Assembly: GCA_934754475.1 (NCBI GenBank)
Contig: CAKVHV010000001.1
Coordinates: 248,001 to 312,000, forward strand
Direction of reading: 5' to 3'
Length of the DNA: 64,000 bases
Source: an uncultured Clostridia bacterium
Lineage (GTDB): Bacteria; Bacillota; Clostridia; Christensenellales; UBA1242
In this document: one piece after another, positions 17,447-26,524 of the stretch
Layout: every line of letters begins with the position of its first letter
Position numbering within the stretch: position 1 is the stretch's first letter
Position numbers and translations under genes: made by a program
Notes under the pieces: model-generated
Told to the model about the DNA's origin: nothing
The model's database searches: none
Seen by the model: the letters and a program-made list of their open reading frames with translations, nothing else

Positions 17447-17767
17447 ATCAAATACCTTTGTACTTTTGCAAAATTGCAAAGGTTTAATTATTTTTTAGTT
17501 AAAGGAAAGCGACTTTTAAAAATTATATGTTAGATTTCAAAATTTTATGAAAAGTCTGTTTAGTACAAAAAACCGCCATTTGACGACGATTTTTTGTCAA
17601 ATCAGCAATTTTTTTATAACTCTTTTGATTATTTTATCAAAAAAACTAAATTTTATAAAGTAATTTTGGCTGTTTTTTTAAATTTTTTTTAATTTAAACA
17701 AATTTATTGCCTAAGTCAATTAATTAATATATAATTGTAGAGTAATTTTATATACCTTAGGAGAAAT
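17447..17767. other. Intergenic region with lepA promoter
   Basis: This is a 321-base region between divergent genes. It contains TTGCCT-17-TATAAT (17707-17735) as the lepA promoter, and an inverted repeat TTTGAC...GTCAAA near 17580-17601 that may be an operator or a hairpin. I see no further gene. Confidence 0.5.
17707..17735 (+). promoter_or_regulatory. lepA promoter
   Basis: TTGCCT, exactly 17 bases, then TATAAT, 32 bases before the start codon. Confidence 0.65.
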
Positions 17768-19564
17768 ATGTCAAGACAAGATAAAATTCGTAATTTTTGT
17801 ATAGTTGCTCACATAGACCATGGCAAAAGCACTCTTGCAGATAGACTTTTGGAAGAAACAGGAACTGTTGCCAAAAGAGACTTAACTGAGCAAGTTTTGG
17901 ATAGTATGGATATTGAAAAGGAAAGGGGTATAACTATTAAACTTACACCTACCACCATGAAATATAACCATAACGGAGAAGAATATACTCTTAATCTTAT
18001 TGATACCCCCGGACATGTCGACTTTACTTATGAAGTTTCTAGGTCGCTAGCGGCTTGTGAAGGAGCAATCCTTATTGTAGATGCTTCTCAAGGTGTCGAA
18101 GCCCAAACTCTTGCAAATGTGTATTTGGCTCTCGATAACGATTTGGAAATTCTTCCTGTTATCAACAAAATCGACTTGCCAAGTGCCGATATAGACAAGA
18201 CAAAAAAGGAAATTGAAGACGTAATTGGACTTCCTGCTGACGATGTTCCTTGTGTTAGCGCTAAGTGCGGAACAAATATATCCGACGTGTTAGAAATGAT
18301 AGTTAAATCCGTTCCTAGTCCAAAAGGCGACGAAACAAAGCCACTTTCTGCTCTTATATTTGATAGTTATTACGATAACTTTAAGGGTGCAGTGTGCTTG
18401 GTTAGAATAGTTGATGGCTCTGTTAGAAAAAATACCAAAATCAAGTTCTTTACAACTGGCAAAGAGTTTGATGTAACCGAAGTTGGAATATTTACTCCAA
18501 AGCCTACCGAAACCAAAGAACTGCTTGCGGGAGATGTTGGATATATTTGTGCTAGTATCAAAAACGTCTGTGAGACCAAAGTTGGAGATACAATAACCGA
18601 TGCGCTTAATCCTTGTGCTACACCGTTGCCGGGTTATAAGGAAGTCAAACCGGTTGTATTTAGCGGAATTTTCTGTGTGGAAGGGGATAAGTATAACGAT
18701 TTGAAGGATGCTCTTGAAAAACTCAAACTCAACGATGCATCTTTGGAATATGTTCCCGAAGTATCCCAAGCCCTTGGATTTGGCTTTAGATGTGGATTTT
18801 TGGGACTATTGCATATGGAGATTATCCAAGAAAGGTTAGAAAGAGAATTTGACTTGGATTTAATTACAACCGCTCCAACTGTTAACTACCGAATAACCAA
18901 AACTAATGGCGAAGTCTTGGATATTTCCAATCCAGCGGATATGCCAGAGACTCAGAGTATTGCCAAAATGGAAGAACCTATGGTCAAAGTTAATATATTT
19001 ACTCCGCCAGATTATGTGGGCGAACTTATGAAACTTTGTCAAGAAAAACGTGGGACTCATCTTGATTTGCAATATATTGATACTAGTAGATGTCAACTTA
19101 TCTACAAAATGCCTTTGAATGAAATTATCTTTGACTTCTTTGACGAATTAAAATCTAGGTCAAGGGGATATGCAAGTCTTGATTACGAAATCATTGGCTA
19201 CGAAGAAAGCAGTCTTGTCAAACTAGATATTTTGCTTAATGGCGAAGTTTGCGATGCACTTAGCCTTATTGTTCACAAAGATAAGGCTTATGAACGTGGC
19301 AGAGCAATTGCCGAAAAACTCAAAGACGTTATTCCAAGACAATTATTCGAAGTTCCAATCCAGGCGGCTATCGGAAACAAGGTTATTGCAAGAGAAACAA
19401 TCAAGGCACTACGAAAAGACGTTCTTGCAAAATGTTATGGCGGAGATATAACCCGAAAAAGAAAATTGCTTGAAAAACAAAAGAAAGGAAAAAAGAGAAT
19501 GAGGAAAATAGGCTCAGTTGAAATTCCAAGTGAAGCATTTATCTCTATTCTCAAAATTGATTAA
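17768..19564 (+). CDS. lepA: Elongation factor 4 (LepA)
   Basis: This 598-residue translational GTPase acts on the ribosome to back-translocate or aid initiation. The motifs are clear: AHIDHGKSTLADRLLE (G1), MDIEKERGITIKLT (G2), DTPGHVDFTYEV (G3), NKIDLPSAD (G4) and SAKCGTN (G5). The LepA C-terminal domain ends in KLLEKQKKGKKRMRKIG. Length matches the family (about 600). It has its own promoter, and hemW starts one base after its stop. Confidence 0.97.
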   Translation: MSRQDKIRNFCIVAHIDHGKSTLADRLLEETGTVAKRDLTEQVLDSMDIEKERGITIKLTPTTMKYNHNGEEYTLNLIDTPGHVDFTYEVSRSLAACEGAILIVDASQGVEAQTLANVYLALDNDLEILPVINKIDLPSADIDKTKKEIEDVIGLPADDVPCVSAKCGTNISDVLEMIVKSVPSPKGDETKPLSALIFDSYYDNFKGAVCLVRIVDGSVRKNTKIKFFTTGKEFDVTEVGIFTPKPTETKELLAGDVGYICASIKNVCETKVGDTITDALNPCATPLPGYKEVKPVVFSGIFCVEGDKYNDLKDALEKLKLNDASLEYVPEVSQALGFGFRCGFLGLLHMEIIQERLEREFDLDLITTAPTVNYRITKTNGEVLDISNPADMPETQSIAKMEEPMVKVNIFTPPDYVGELMKLCQEKRGTHLDLQYIDTSRCQLIYKMPLNEIIFDFFDELKSRSRGYASLDYEIIGYEESSLVKLDILLNGEVCDALSLIVHKDKAYERGRAIAEKLKDVIPRQLFEVPIQAAIGNKVIARETIKALRKDVLAKCYGGDITRKRKLLEKQKKGKKRMRKIGSVEIPSEAFISILKID

Positions 19565-19565
19565 T

Positions 19566-20693
19566 ATGAAAAGTGTCGGAATTTATATTCATTTTCCATT
19601 TTGTGCTAGCAAATGTAATTATTGCAACTTCAATTCATATAGTGACAAAAACGATTTGCAAAAATCTTATTTGCAAGCATTACTCAAAGAAATCAGTCTT
19701 TACAAAGACTCAAAACTCATTGTAGATAGTGTGTTTATCGGTGGCGGAACTCCATCGTTTATGTTTGACGGATGTATTTCGACTCTAATGTCCGAATTAC
19801 GAAAGTCTTTTGCAATTGACTCGGATGCCGAAGTTACTATTGAATGTAATCCAAATTCGGTTACTTTGCAAAAAGCTAGAGAATGGAAAGAAGCGGGAAT
19901 TAATAGGGTTAGTATTGGCTTGCAAACTTCAAATGATAATTTGCTTAAGTTAATTGGAAGAGCCCATACGAAAAAAGATTATATTAATGCCGTAGGGATA
20001 ATTAGAGATGCTGGAATTAATAATATCAACACAGATTGCCTTATAGGGCTTCCACGTCAAAAATTGACCGACGTCAAACATACTCTAAGTTTGGTCACCA
20101 AACTTAATTGTACTCATATTAGTGTATATTCTTTAATAGTTGAAAAAGAAACCAAAATAAGTGCTATGCTAGAAAAAGGCGAGTTAAAACTCCCAAAGGA
20201 AGAAAAATCTTTGAGTATGTATGAGTTTGCTTGTAAGTACTTGAAAGAAAATGGCTACATTAAATACGAAGTTAGCAATTTTGCCAAACGTGGATTTGAG
20301 TGTATTCATAATTTGCATACCTGGCAGATGTGTGAGTACTTGGGTTTTGGTGCGGGTGCGCATGGATACTATAATAATATTAGATATTCTAATTATAGAG
20401 ATATTGAATCTTATATAAATACGTCGTCAAACAAATCTTTTGTAGAACAAAAAGAAAAACTAACTCTAACCCAAAAATTTGAAGAAACTATTATGCTTGG
20501 ACTTAGAACAAAGTTTGGAATTGATTTGGACGAAATCAAAAAGAACTTCAAAATAGACCTTTTAAAAACCAAACAAAATACAATAAATAATCTTATGACA
20601 AATGGATTTTTGAGCCTAGTTTACAACAAATTAATTCCTACCGAACTAGGTTTTACAGTGCTAAATAAGATTATACTTGAATTAGTTTCTTGA
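19566..20693 (+). CDS. hemW: Radical SAM heme chaperone HemW
   Basis: This 375-residue radical SAM protein contains PFCASKCNYCNFNSY (CxxxCxxC cluster site), GGGTPSF, ECNPNS, RVSIGLQT, and DCLIGLPRQ. It has the C-terminal winged-helix domain (KFEETIMLGLRTKFGIDL) of HemW. The start at 19566 is supported by homology to the family N-terminus (KSVGIYIHFPF); an earlier in-frame ATG lies inside lepA. HemW binds heme and was long misannotated as HemN. The lepA-hemW order is typical for Firmicutes. Confidence 0.92.
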   Translation: MKSVGIYIHFPFCASKCNYCNFNSYSDKNDLQKSYLQALLKEISLYKDSKLIVDSVFIGGGTPSFMFDGCISTLMSELRKSFAIDSDAEVTIECNPNSVTLQKAREWKEAGINRVSIGLQTSNDNLLKLIGRAHTKKDYINAVGIIRDAGINNINTDCLIGLPRQKLTDVKHTLSLVTKLNCTHISVYSLIVEKETKISAMLEKGELKLPKEEKSLSMYEFACKYLKENGYIKYEVSNFAKRGFECIHNLHTWQMCEYLGFGAGAHGYYNNIRYSNYRDIESYINTSSNKSFVEQKEKLTLTQKFEETIMLGLRTKFGIDLDEIKKNFKIDLLKTKQNTINNLMTNGFLSLVYNKLIPTELGFTVLNKIILELVS

Positions 20694-20759
20694 AAATAAA
20701 AACTATTTTGATTAATAAATACTTTGAAATAATAGGGAACTTACAAAATAACAAATCAC

Positions 20760-20793
20760 AACACATTGAAATATTTCGATGTGTTTTTTTTTA
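20760..20793 (+). terminator. Terminator after hemW
   Basis: The stem AACACAT(T)GAAA / TTCGATGTGTT is followed by eight or nine T. Confidence 0.75.
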
Positions 20794-20833
20794 AAAAATT
20801 TACAAAAATTTTCAAAAAGTTGTCATAAAACAC

Positions 20834-20862
20834 TTGACACTAGCATATAATTAAACTAGAAT
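20834..20862 (+). promoter_or_regulatory. hrcA operon promoter
   Basis: TTGACA, 17 bases, TAGAAT (20857-20862), immediately upstream of the CIRCE element. A second TATAAT at 20846 is too close to the -35 to pair with it. Confidence 0.75.
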
Positions 20863-20866
20863 AGTG

Positions 20867-20893
20867 TTAGCAATCTAAGGAATAGAGTGCTAA
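20867..20893 (+). promoter_or_regulatory. CIRCE operator
   Basis: TTAGCAATC-N9-GAGTGCTAA: the CIRCE inverted repeat recognised by HrcA, with one mismatch (A for C) in the left arm. It lies between promoter and hrcA, so the operon represses itself until heat titrates HrcA through GroEL. A further ATTGCTAAC copy of the left arm lies just before the SD (about 20909-20917). Confidence 0.93.
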
Positions 20894-20928
20894 CAATTAA
20901 AAAATTTAATTGCTAACGGGAGATGTGT

Positions 20929-21972
20929 ATGTCTGATAATTACAATTTGAGTGACAGAAAGAGAGAAATCTTACTTAATTCTGTCGGTAATTACATAGAT
21001 AATGCAATGCCGATAACATCGGGGAGTGTTCAGAGCAATGCTTTCAATACTTTGAGTTCGGCGACACTTCGAAACGAACTTAATGCGTTGGAAGAGATGG
21101 GGTATCTCAAACAACTTCATACATCTGGCGGAAGAATTCCAACTTCCAAAGGATACAAGTACTATGTAGATAGCCTTCTTAAATCTCGAAAATTTGATTC
21201 AAAAGTTGTTGATGACATCAAAAATAAATTTGTTAAACGAAGCAATTTTATATTGGATGTTGTTGATGGACTTGCAAAAAACGTCAGTGACGTTCTCAAA
21301 CTTCCAACATTTATTGAAATGCAAAATGCCGATTCGCTTTGTGTCAAAGGTATTAATATAATTCCGCTTATAACCGGTCAAGCACTAATACTTGTTCAGA
21401 CTGATGCGGGAATTATTAATAATACAATTAATCTTCCAGACAAGATTTCCGAAGAGAATTGCAAGGATGCAAGCAAGTTTTTGACTACTAACTTATTTAA
21501 TAAGCCTATTTGTGATATTATCTCAAATTTTGATTATTACAATAAGTTATTCAAAAATCAAATTAAGTACTTCCAAGAATTCTTCGAATTTATAACCGAT
21601 ACTCTCAAGACTTATTCATCGCATAGTTTTAAGACACATTCAAACATGTCTAACTTGCTTGAAAATCCTGAGTGCAAAGATATTGGTTCTGCCAAAAAGT
21701 TTATGAATTTGGTCGAAAACGAAGAACAAATCTCCAAACTTATCAAAAACATTGATGATACATCCAATAATGAAATTACTTACTCAATCGGTGACGATAA
21801 TAGTGATGAATTTAGCGATTATAGTATTATCAAAGCAAATTATAGTTTGAAAAATGGTGTTGTTGCATCAGTTGGTGTAGTCGGACCACAACGACTAGAT
21901 TATTACAGAATTGCATCGGCACTTAAATATATTACCGAAGAAATTAACCAAATAGAAAAAGACTTGAAATAA
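20929..21972 (+). CDS. hrcA: Heat-inducible transcription repressor HrcA
   Basis: This 347-residue protein takes its start at 20929, six bases after GGGAG; an ATG at 20923 is too near. The N-terminal winged helix (LSDRKREILLNSVGNYIDNA, SSATLRNELNALEEMGYLKQLHTSGGRIPTSKGY) is the HrcA signature. It is followed by the GAF-like domain ending in GVVASVGVVGPQRLDYYRIASALKYI. It represses the hrcA-grpE-dnaK-dnaJ operon by binding CIRCE upstream of its own gene. Confidence 0.96.
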   Translation: MSDNYNLSDRKREILLNSVGNYIDNAMPITSGSVQSNAFNTLSSATLRNELNALEEMGYLKQLHTSGGRIPTSKGYKYYVDSLLKSRKFDSKVVDDIKNKFVKRSNFILDVVDGLAKNVSDVLKLPTFIEMQNADSLCVKGINIIPLITGQALILVQTDAGIINNTINLPDKISEENCKDASKFLTTNLFNKPICDIISNFDYYNKLFKNQIKYFQEFFEFITDTLKTYSSHSFKTHSNMSNLLENPECKDIGSAKKFMNLVENEEQISKLIKNIDDTSNNEITYSIGDDNSDEFSDYSIIKANYSLKNGVVASVGVVGPQRLDYYRIASALKYITEEINQIEKDLK

Positions 21973-21982
21973 AGGAGATATA

Positions 21983-22492
21983 ATGTCAGAAAAGAAAAAA
22001 GACGGAAAGCAAACTTGTGAGAAACATTGTGCTTGTCATGAATTTCCAAATCATCATGAGCATACTCAGAGTAAAGAGCAAGAGTACTTAGAACTAGCAC
22101 AACGTCTCAAAGCGGAATTTGAAAATTACAAAAAGCGAAATGCCGAAGTAGTTACTCAAAGTTTTGATAACGGAGTTAGTCATACAGTTGCAAAATTGCT
22201 TCCAGCAATAGATAGTTTCAAACAAGCCAAAAGCAGTATAACAGATGAAAATACACTCAAAGGTCTTGATTTGGTTCTCAATCAAATACTTGGTGCCTTT
22301 GAAGAATTGGGGGTTACAAAAATCAAAGCCGAAGGCGAAATGTTCGACCCAAACTTCCATAATGCAGTGCTTACGGGAAGTGAACCAGATAAGCCAGACT
22401 GCATCATCCTTCAAGAATTTCAAGAAGGATTTATACTTAAAAATGAAAGAGTTATTAGACATAGCGTAGTAAAAATAAATAAATTAAGTTAA
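21983..22492 (+). CDS. grpE: Nucleotide exchange factor GrpE
   Basis: This 169-residue protein has an N-terminal disordered, His/Cys-rich stretch (CEKHCACHEFPNHHEHTQ), which is unusual and may bind metal. The GrpE coiled coil follows (AQRLKAEFENYKKRNAEV), then the C-terminal beta domain with GVTKIKAEGEMFDPNFHNAV and the family end ILKNERVIRHSVVKINK. It releases ADP from DnaK. The gene lies 10 bases after hrcA in the same operon. Confidence 0.95.
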   Translation: MSEKKKDGKQTCEKHCACHEFPNHHEHTQSKEQEYLELAQRLKAEFENYKKRNAEVVTQSFDNGVSHTVAKLLPAIDSFKQAKSSITDENTLKGLDLVLNQILGAFEELGVTKIKAEGEMFDPNFHNAVLTGSEPDKPDCIILQEFQEGFILKNERVIRHSVVKINKLS

Positions 22493-22507
22493 AGGAGAAT
22501 TTAAATT

Positions 22508-24334
22508 ATGTCAAAAATTATAGGTATTGATTTAGGTACAACTAATAGTTGTGTCGCAGTTATGGAAGGTGGTGAAGCCACAGTTATTGCCAACGCAGAA
22601 GGTAGTAGAACAACTCCATCTGTAGTTGCATTTGCCAAAGATGGCGAAAGACTTGTAGGTCAGGTTGCAAAACGTCAAGCAGTTGCTAACCCAGAACATA
22701 CAGTTATCTCAATCAAAAGAGATATGGGTACAGATAGAAAAGTTAAGATTGACGACAAATCTTATACTCCACAAGAAATTTCAGCAATGATTTTGACAAA
22801 ACTAAAAAACGATGCTGAGAGTTACTTGGGCGAAAAAGTAACCGAAGCAGTTATCACAGTTCCTGCTTACTTTAGTGATAGCCAAAGACAAGCAACCAAG
22901 GATGCTGGTAGAATTGCTGGACTAGATGTTAAGAGAATTATCAACGAACCAACTGCAGCAGCTCTTGCTTATGGACTAGACAAAGGCGAAAACAAGAACC
23001 AAAAAATATTGGTTTACGACCTTGGCGGTGGTACATTCGATGTATCGCTTCTTGAAATTGGTGATGGTGTATTCGAAGTTTTGGCTACAGCCGGAGACAA
23101 TAGACTTGGTGGTGATGACTTTGATGAAGAAATCATGAAACTTCTAATAGAAGATTTCAAAAAGACTAATGGTGTAGATTTGTCTGGAGACAAACTTGCT
23201 ATGCAAAGACTAAAAGAAGCCGCTGAAAAAGCCAAAATTGATTTGTCCGCTGTTACAAAGACTACAATTAGTTTGCCATTTATTACAGCAGATGCTACTG
23301 GTCCAAAACACTTAGAGTACGAACTAACTCGTGCAAAATTTGACCAAATCACCGAATATCTTGTTAACAAAACAGTTGACAAAATGAGACAAGTAATCAA
23401 GGATGCAAAACTTAGTTATAGTGATATTAACAAAGTATTGCTTGTTGGTGGTTCAACTCGTATCCCAGCTGTTGAAGCATGTGTTAAGAAAGAAACAGGC
23501 AAAGACCCATACAAGGGTATAAACCCAGATGAATGCGTTGCAATCGGTGCTGCTATTCAAGGTGGTGTTCTTGCTGGAGATGTCAAAGATGTATTGTTAC
23601 TTGATGTAACACCATTGTCACTAGGTATTGAGACTTTAGGTGGTGTATTTACAAAATTAATCGAAAGAAATACAACCATTCCTACCAAAAAATCTCAAGT
23701 ATTCTCTACAGCAGTAGACAATCAACCGGGTGTAGATATTCACGTTTTGCAAGGTGAAAGAGAATTTGCCAAAGACAACAAAACTTTGGGTAGATTCCAA
23801 CTTAACGATATTCCACCAGCTCCAAGGGGAGTTCCACAAATTGAAGTTACTTTTGATATTGATGCCAATGGTATTGTATCTGTTAGTGCTAAGGACTTGG
23901 GAACAAACAAAGCACAATCTATCACAATTACAGCAAGTTCAAATTTGGACGAAAAAGATATAGACAAGGCTATTAAGGAAGCCGAAGCACATGCTGAAGA
24001 AGACAAAAAGCGTAAAGAATTAGTTCAAACTAAGAACGATGCTGACAACCTTGTATTTGCTCTTGAAAAGATGCTTAAAGACAATGGCGATGCTATCTCT
24101 AAGGAAGACAAAGAGAAACTAGAAAAAGCTATTGAAGAAGCCAAGAAAGAATTTGAGACTGACGATATAGAAAAATTAAGAGCAGCAATTGAAAAACTTT
24201 CTAAGGAAAACGAAGCAATTGTTACAAAACTATATCAAAATGCCGCTTCAAAGGCTCAAGCAGAACAAACTGAGACCAAAAAAGAAGATGACGAAGTAAT
24301 TGTCGAAGACCCAAAAGACAAAGACAATAAATAA
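22508..24334 (+). CDS. dnaK: Chaperone DnaK (Hsp70)
   Basis: This 608-residue protein has the hallmark motifs IGIDLGTTNSCVAVMEGG, VPAYFSDSQRQATKDAG, IINEPTAAALAYGLD, YDLGGGTFDVS, VLLVGGSTRIPAV, and the substrate-binding domain up to DIDANGIVSVSAKD. The C-terminal lid ends in an acidic tail (EVIVEDPKDKD). Length is as in Gram-positives, which lack the insertion of proteobacterial DnaK. It works with DnaJ and GrpE from the same operon. Confidence 0.98.
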   Translation: MSKIIGIDLGTTNSCVAVMEGGEATVIANAEGSRTTPSVVAFAKDGERLVGQVAKRQAVANPEHTVISIKRDMGTDRKVKIDDKSYTPQEISAMILTKLKNDAESYLGEKVTEAVITVPAYFSDSQRQATKDAGRIAGLDVKRIINEPTAAALAYGLDKGENKNQKILVYDLGGGTFDVSLLEIGDGVFEVLATAGDNRLGGDDFDEEIMKLLIEDFKKTNGVDLSGDKLAMQRLKEAAEKAKIDLSAVTKTTISLPFITADATGPKHLEYELTRAKFDQITEYLVNKTVDKMRQVIKDAKLSYSDINKVLLVGGSTRIPAVEACVKKETGKDPYKGINPDECVAIGAAIQGGVLAGDVKDVLLLDVTPLSLGIETLGGVFTKLIERNTTIPTKKSQVFSTAVDNQPGVDIHVLQGEREFAKDNKTLGRFQLNDIPPAPRGVPQIEVTFDIDANGIVSVSAKDLGTNKAQSITITASSNLDEKDIDKAIKEAEAHAEEDKKRKELVQTKNDADNLVFALEKMLKDNGDAISKEDKEKLEKAIEEAKKEFETDDIEKLRAAIEKLSKENEAIVTKLYQNAASKAQAEQTETKKEDDEVIVEDPKDKDNK

Positions 24335-24353
24335 TTAAAAAAGGCAAAAACAA

Positions 24354-25475
24354 ATGGCAGACAAGAATTATTATGATATCCTTGGGGTTGGCAAAGATGC
24401 TAGCCCCGAAGATATTAAATCAGCATATAGAAGACTTGCCAAGCAGTATCACCCAGATATAAACAAAGACCCGGGTGCAGGCGAAAAGTTCAAAGAAATT
24501 AACGAAGCCTACGAATGTTTGTCCGACCCACAAAAGAAGTCTAATTACGACCAATTTGGAAGTAGTTCTGGCCCACAAGGGTTTGGCGGATTTGGTTCAA
24601 ATGGTGGCTTTGGTGGTTTTGGCGACTTTGGAGATTTGGGCGATATATTTGGAGATATATTCGGCTTTGGCGGAAGGTCAGCACAAAAAACAGGCTCTAG
24701 GGGTGAAGATTTACAAGTTCAAATAAATCTTTCGTTTGAAGAAGCAGTGTTTGGTGTCAAAAAAGATATAATTGTGCCAAGATACGAGACTTGTTCTGCT
24801 TGTAGCGGAACTGGTGCAAAGAATGGCACTGAGTATTCAACTTGTTCCGATTGTCATGGAACTGGTCAAGTAAGGTATCAGACAAATTCGCCTTTTGGCA
24901 GTGTAATACGACAAGGTCCTTGTAAGACTTGTAACGGAACTGGCAAGGTTATCAAGGAAAAATGTTCGGAATGTGGCGGAAATGGTTACAAAAAAGTTAA
25001 CTCAAATATTTCGGTTAACGTTCCAGCCGGAATTGATGATGGTCAAGTTCTTACAATGCGTGGAAAGGGTAATTGTGGCAAACGTGGTGGTGAAGATGGT
25101 GATTTGCATATCATTGTCAAGGTTAAACCACACAAATTGTTAGTTAGAGACGGATACGATTTAAGTCTCAAACTTTATGTACCTTTTTATACTTTGCTTC
25201 TTGGTGGCGAAGTCGAAATTCCTTTGACAAAGGGAACAACTACACTCAACATTCCAGAACTTACTCAATCCGGTACTATATTTAAACTCAAAGGAAAGGG
25301 TATTAAGTATCTTAATCGTGAAACTTATGGCAATCTATCAGTTACTGTTGTTGCCGAATCTCCAAAATCTCTTAGCAAATCCGACAAGAAAGCAATTGAA
25401 GAACTAAGCAAAAATATCAAACAAGATAGTTTTGCTAGATACAAAGATTATCTCAAAGATATTAAGTCTTTGTAA
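24354..25475 (+). CDS. dnaJ: Chaperone DnaJ
   Basis: This 373-residue protein has the J-domain with the HPD triad (YHPDINKD), a Gly/Phe-rich linker (about 75-105), and four CxxCxGxG zinc motifs. These are CSACSGTG, CSDCHGTG, CKTCNGTG and CSECGGNG. The C-terminal substrate domain follows. It is a type I DnaJ, last gene of the heat-shock operon, followed by a terminator. Confidence 0.97.
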   Translation: MADKNYYDILGVGKDASPEDIKSAYRRLAKQYHPDINKDPGAGEKFKEINEAYECLSDPQKKSNYDQFGSSSGPQGFGGFGSNGGFGGFGDFGDLGDIFGDIFGFGGRSAQKTGSRGEDLQVQINLSFEEAVFGVKKDIIVPRYETCSACSGTGAKNGTEYSTCSDCHGTGQVRYQTNSPFGSVIRQGPCKTCNGTGKVIKEKCSECGGNGYKKVNSNISVNVPAGIDDGQVLTMRGKGNCGKRGGEDGDLHIIVKVKPHKLLVRDGYDLSLKLYVPFYTLLLGGEVEIPLTKGTTTLNIPELTQSGTIFKLKGKGIKYLNRETYGNLSVTVVAESPKSLSKSDKKAIEELSKNIKQDSFARYKDYLKDIKSL

Positions 25476-25522
25476 AAATTGTTTCACATAAAACAATCAA
25501 AAAAAATATTCCATAAAACAAA

Positions 25523-25552
25523 AATATCTCCACATAAGTGGGGATATTTTTT
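25523..25552 (+). terminator. Terminator of hrcA-dnaJ operon
   Basis: ATATCTCCAC / GTGGGGATAT (one mismatch) with loop ATAA and a T-run. A weaker hairpin (ATTGTTT / AAACAAT) lies 30 bases earlier. Confidence 0.75.
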
Positions 25553-25590
25553 AGTATACAAAATTGATAATTAAAATCATTTTAAGTTAC

Positions 25591-26373
25591 TTAAATTAAA
25601 TCTTTAATGTCAAATACTTTTAGGTTGCCTAATTGTTGTTTATATAGGCTATTAGATGTATAAATTGCCTTGATTTGTGGGTTTTGGGTGAGTCTTAGGT
25701 TATATTTGTTATTTTCAAAATGTCCACAAACAATATAAATTTCAATGTTTTTTGGAATAGTGTCTACAATATTTTGAATAGTGTCGCCAGTTGAAATTAT
25801 ATCGTCAATAATAATTATTCTCTTAGTGTTTTCAAGACTTCCAATCATTTGGAAACTGTCTATTAGCCCAGTACTAAGCGCACGTTTCTTTTCAAAATAG
25901 ATGTAATTATTAGATAGATTTTCATATTTTTTCTTAGCACCCATATCTGGAAAACAAATCTTGTCTGACTTAGTTAAGTTAATGTCTTCTTTAATTCTTT
26001 CAAATAAACTCTCTATAAGAGATATTTTGTTTGCATTATTAAAATACTCAAGTGAACAATGTGGCTCACAAACAAATAATTTGTCTAATTTGAGTGAGTT
26101 TATTAATTTTGCTACAAGTTCAATAGTTTTGACTTCAATTTCGTTGTCTTTGTCCATTCTTTGATAAGGTAAGTAGGAGAGTGTAAGTTCAACTCTTATG
26201 TTTTTGGACTTGTAATATTCAATAAGCAAAATCAACTCAAAGAAACTAATTTGATTATTATACAAAATCTTTACACAATTATCTTTGACAAGTTTTAGTA
26301 GTTCTTCGTGCCTTAGTTTCATTTCTCCGCTTGAAAATCTTGGAATTTCATAGTCTATATCATTTATTAGCAT
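25591..26373 (-). CDS. Prs-family phosphoribosyltransferase (ribose-phosphate pyrophosphokinase-like)
   Basis: This 260-residue protein has an N-terminal FSSGEMKLR segment, LPYQRMDKDNE (cf. the YxRQDR region of PRPP synthetase), CEPHCSLEYF (cf. DPHS), and the PRPP loop IIIIDDIISTGDT. It is shorter than housekeeping Prs (about 310+) and lacks the flag-like catalytic HKRR region, so it is a variant form. Such short Prs-like enzymes are known beside NAD-salvage genes of bacteria and phages, and here it is divergent from nicotinamidase- and NMN-adenylyltransferase-like genes. Product could be PRPP or a PRPP-like donor; substrate unproven. Confidence 0.7.
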   Translation of the reverse strand: MLINDIDYEIPRFSSGEMKLRHEELLKLVKDNCVKILYNNQISFFELILLIEYYKSKNIRVELTLSYLPYQRMDKDNEIEVKTIELVAKLINSLKLDKLFVCEPHCSLEYFNNANKISLIESLFERIKEDINLTKSDKICFPDMGAKKKYENLSNNYIYFEKKRALSTGLIDSFQMIGSLENTKRIIIIDDIISTGDTIQNIVDTIPKNIEIYIVCGHFENNKYNLRLTQNPQIKAIYTSNSLYKQQLGNLKVFDIKDLI

Positions 26374-26403
26374 TAATTCACCTTCAAATTTTATTTCAAC
26401 TAT

Positions 26404-26432
26404 ATATTAACATCAAAAAGCATTTTTGTCAC
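26404..26432 (-). promoter_or_regulatory. Promoter of Prs-like gene
   Basis: On the minus strand GTGACA, 17 bases, TAATAT, in the 151-base divergent region between the two NAD-related units. Confidence 0.5.
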
Positions 26433-26444
26433 TTGATTTTTACT

Positions 26445-26473
26445 TTGACAACTCCAAAATATTCTGTTAATAT
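26445..26473 (+). promoter_or_regulatory. Promoter of nicotinamidase operon
   Basis: TTGACA (26445-26450), 17 bases, TAATAT (26468-26473). Confidence 0.6.
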
Positions 26474-26477
26474 ATAT

Positions 26478-26499
26478 CTTAGAATTAGGATATTCTAAG
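26478..26499. promoter_or_regulatory. Palindrome over transcription start of NAD-salvage operon
   Basis: Perfect inverted repeat CTTAGAAT-N6-ATTCTAAG starting 5 bases after the -10 box, a position where a bound repressor would block transcription. It does not match CIRCE and I do not recognise the regulator. Confidence 0.5.
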
Positions 26500-26524
26500 T
26501 AATAATATCAAATTAGGAGTAAGC

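Noticed and set aside
18290..18769. 159-codon minus-strand frame inside lepA
   Set aside because: Antisense to a fully conserved gene; no SD or domain.
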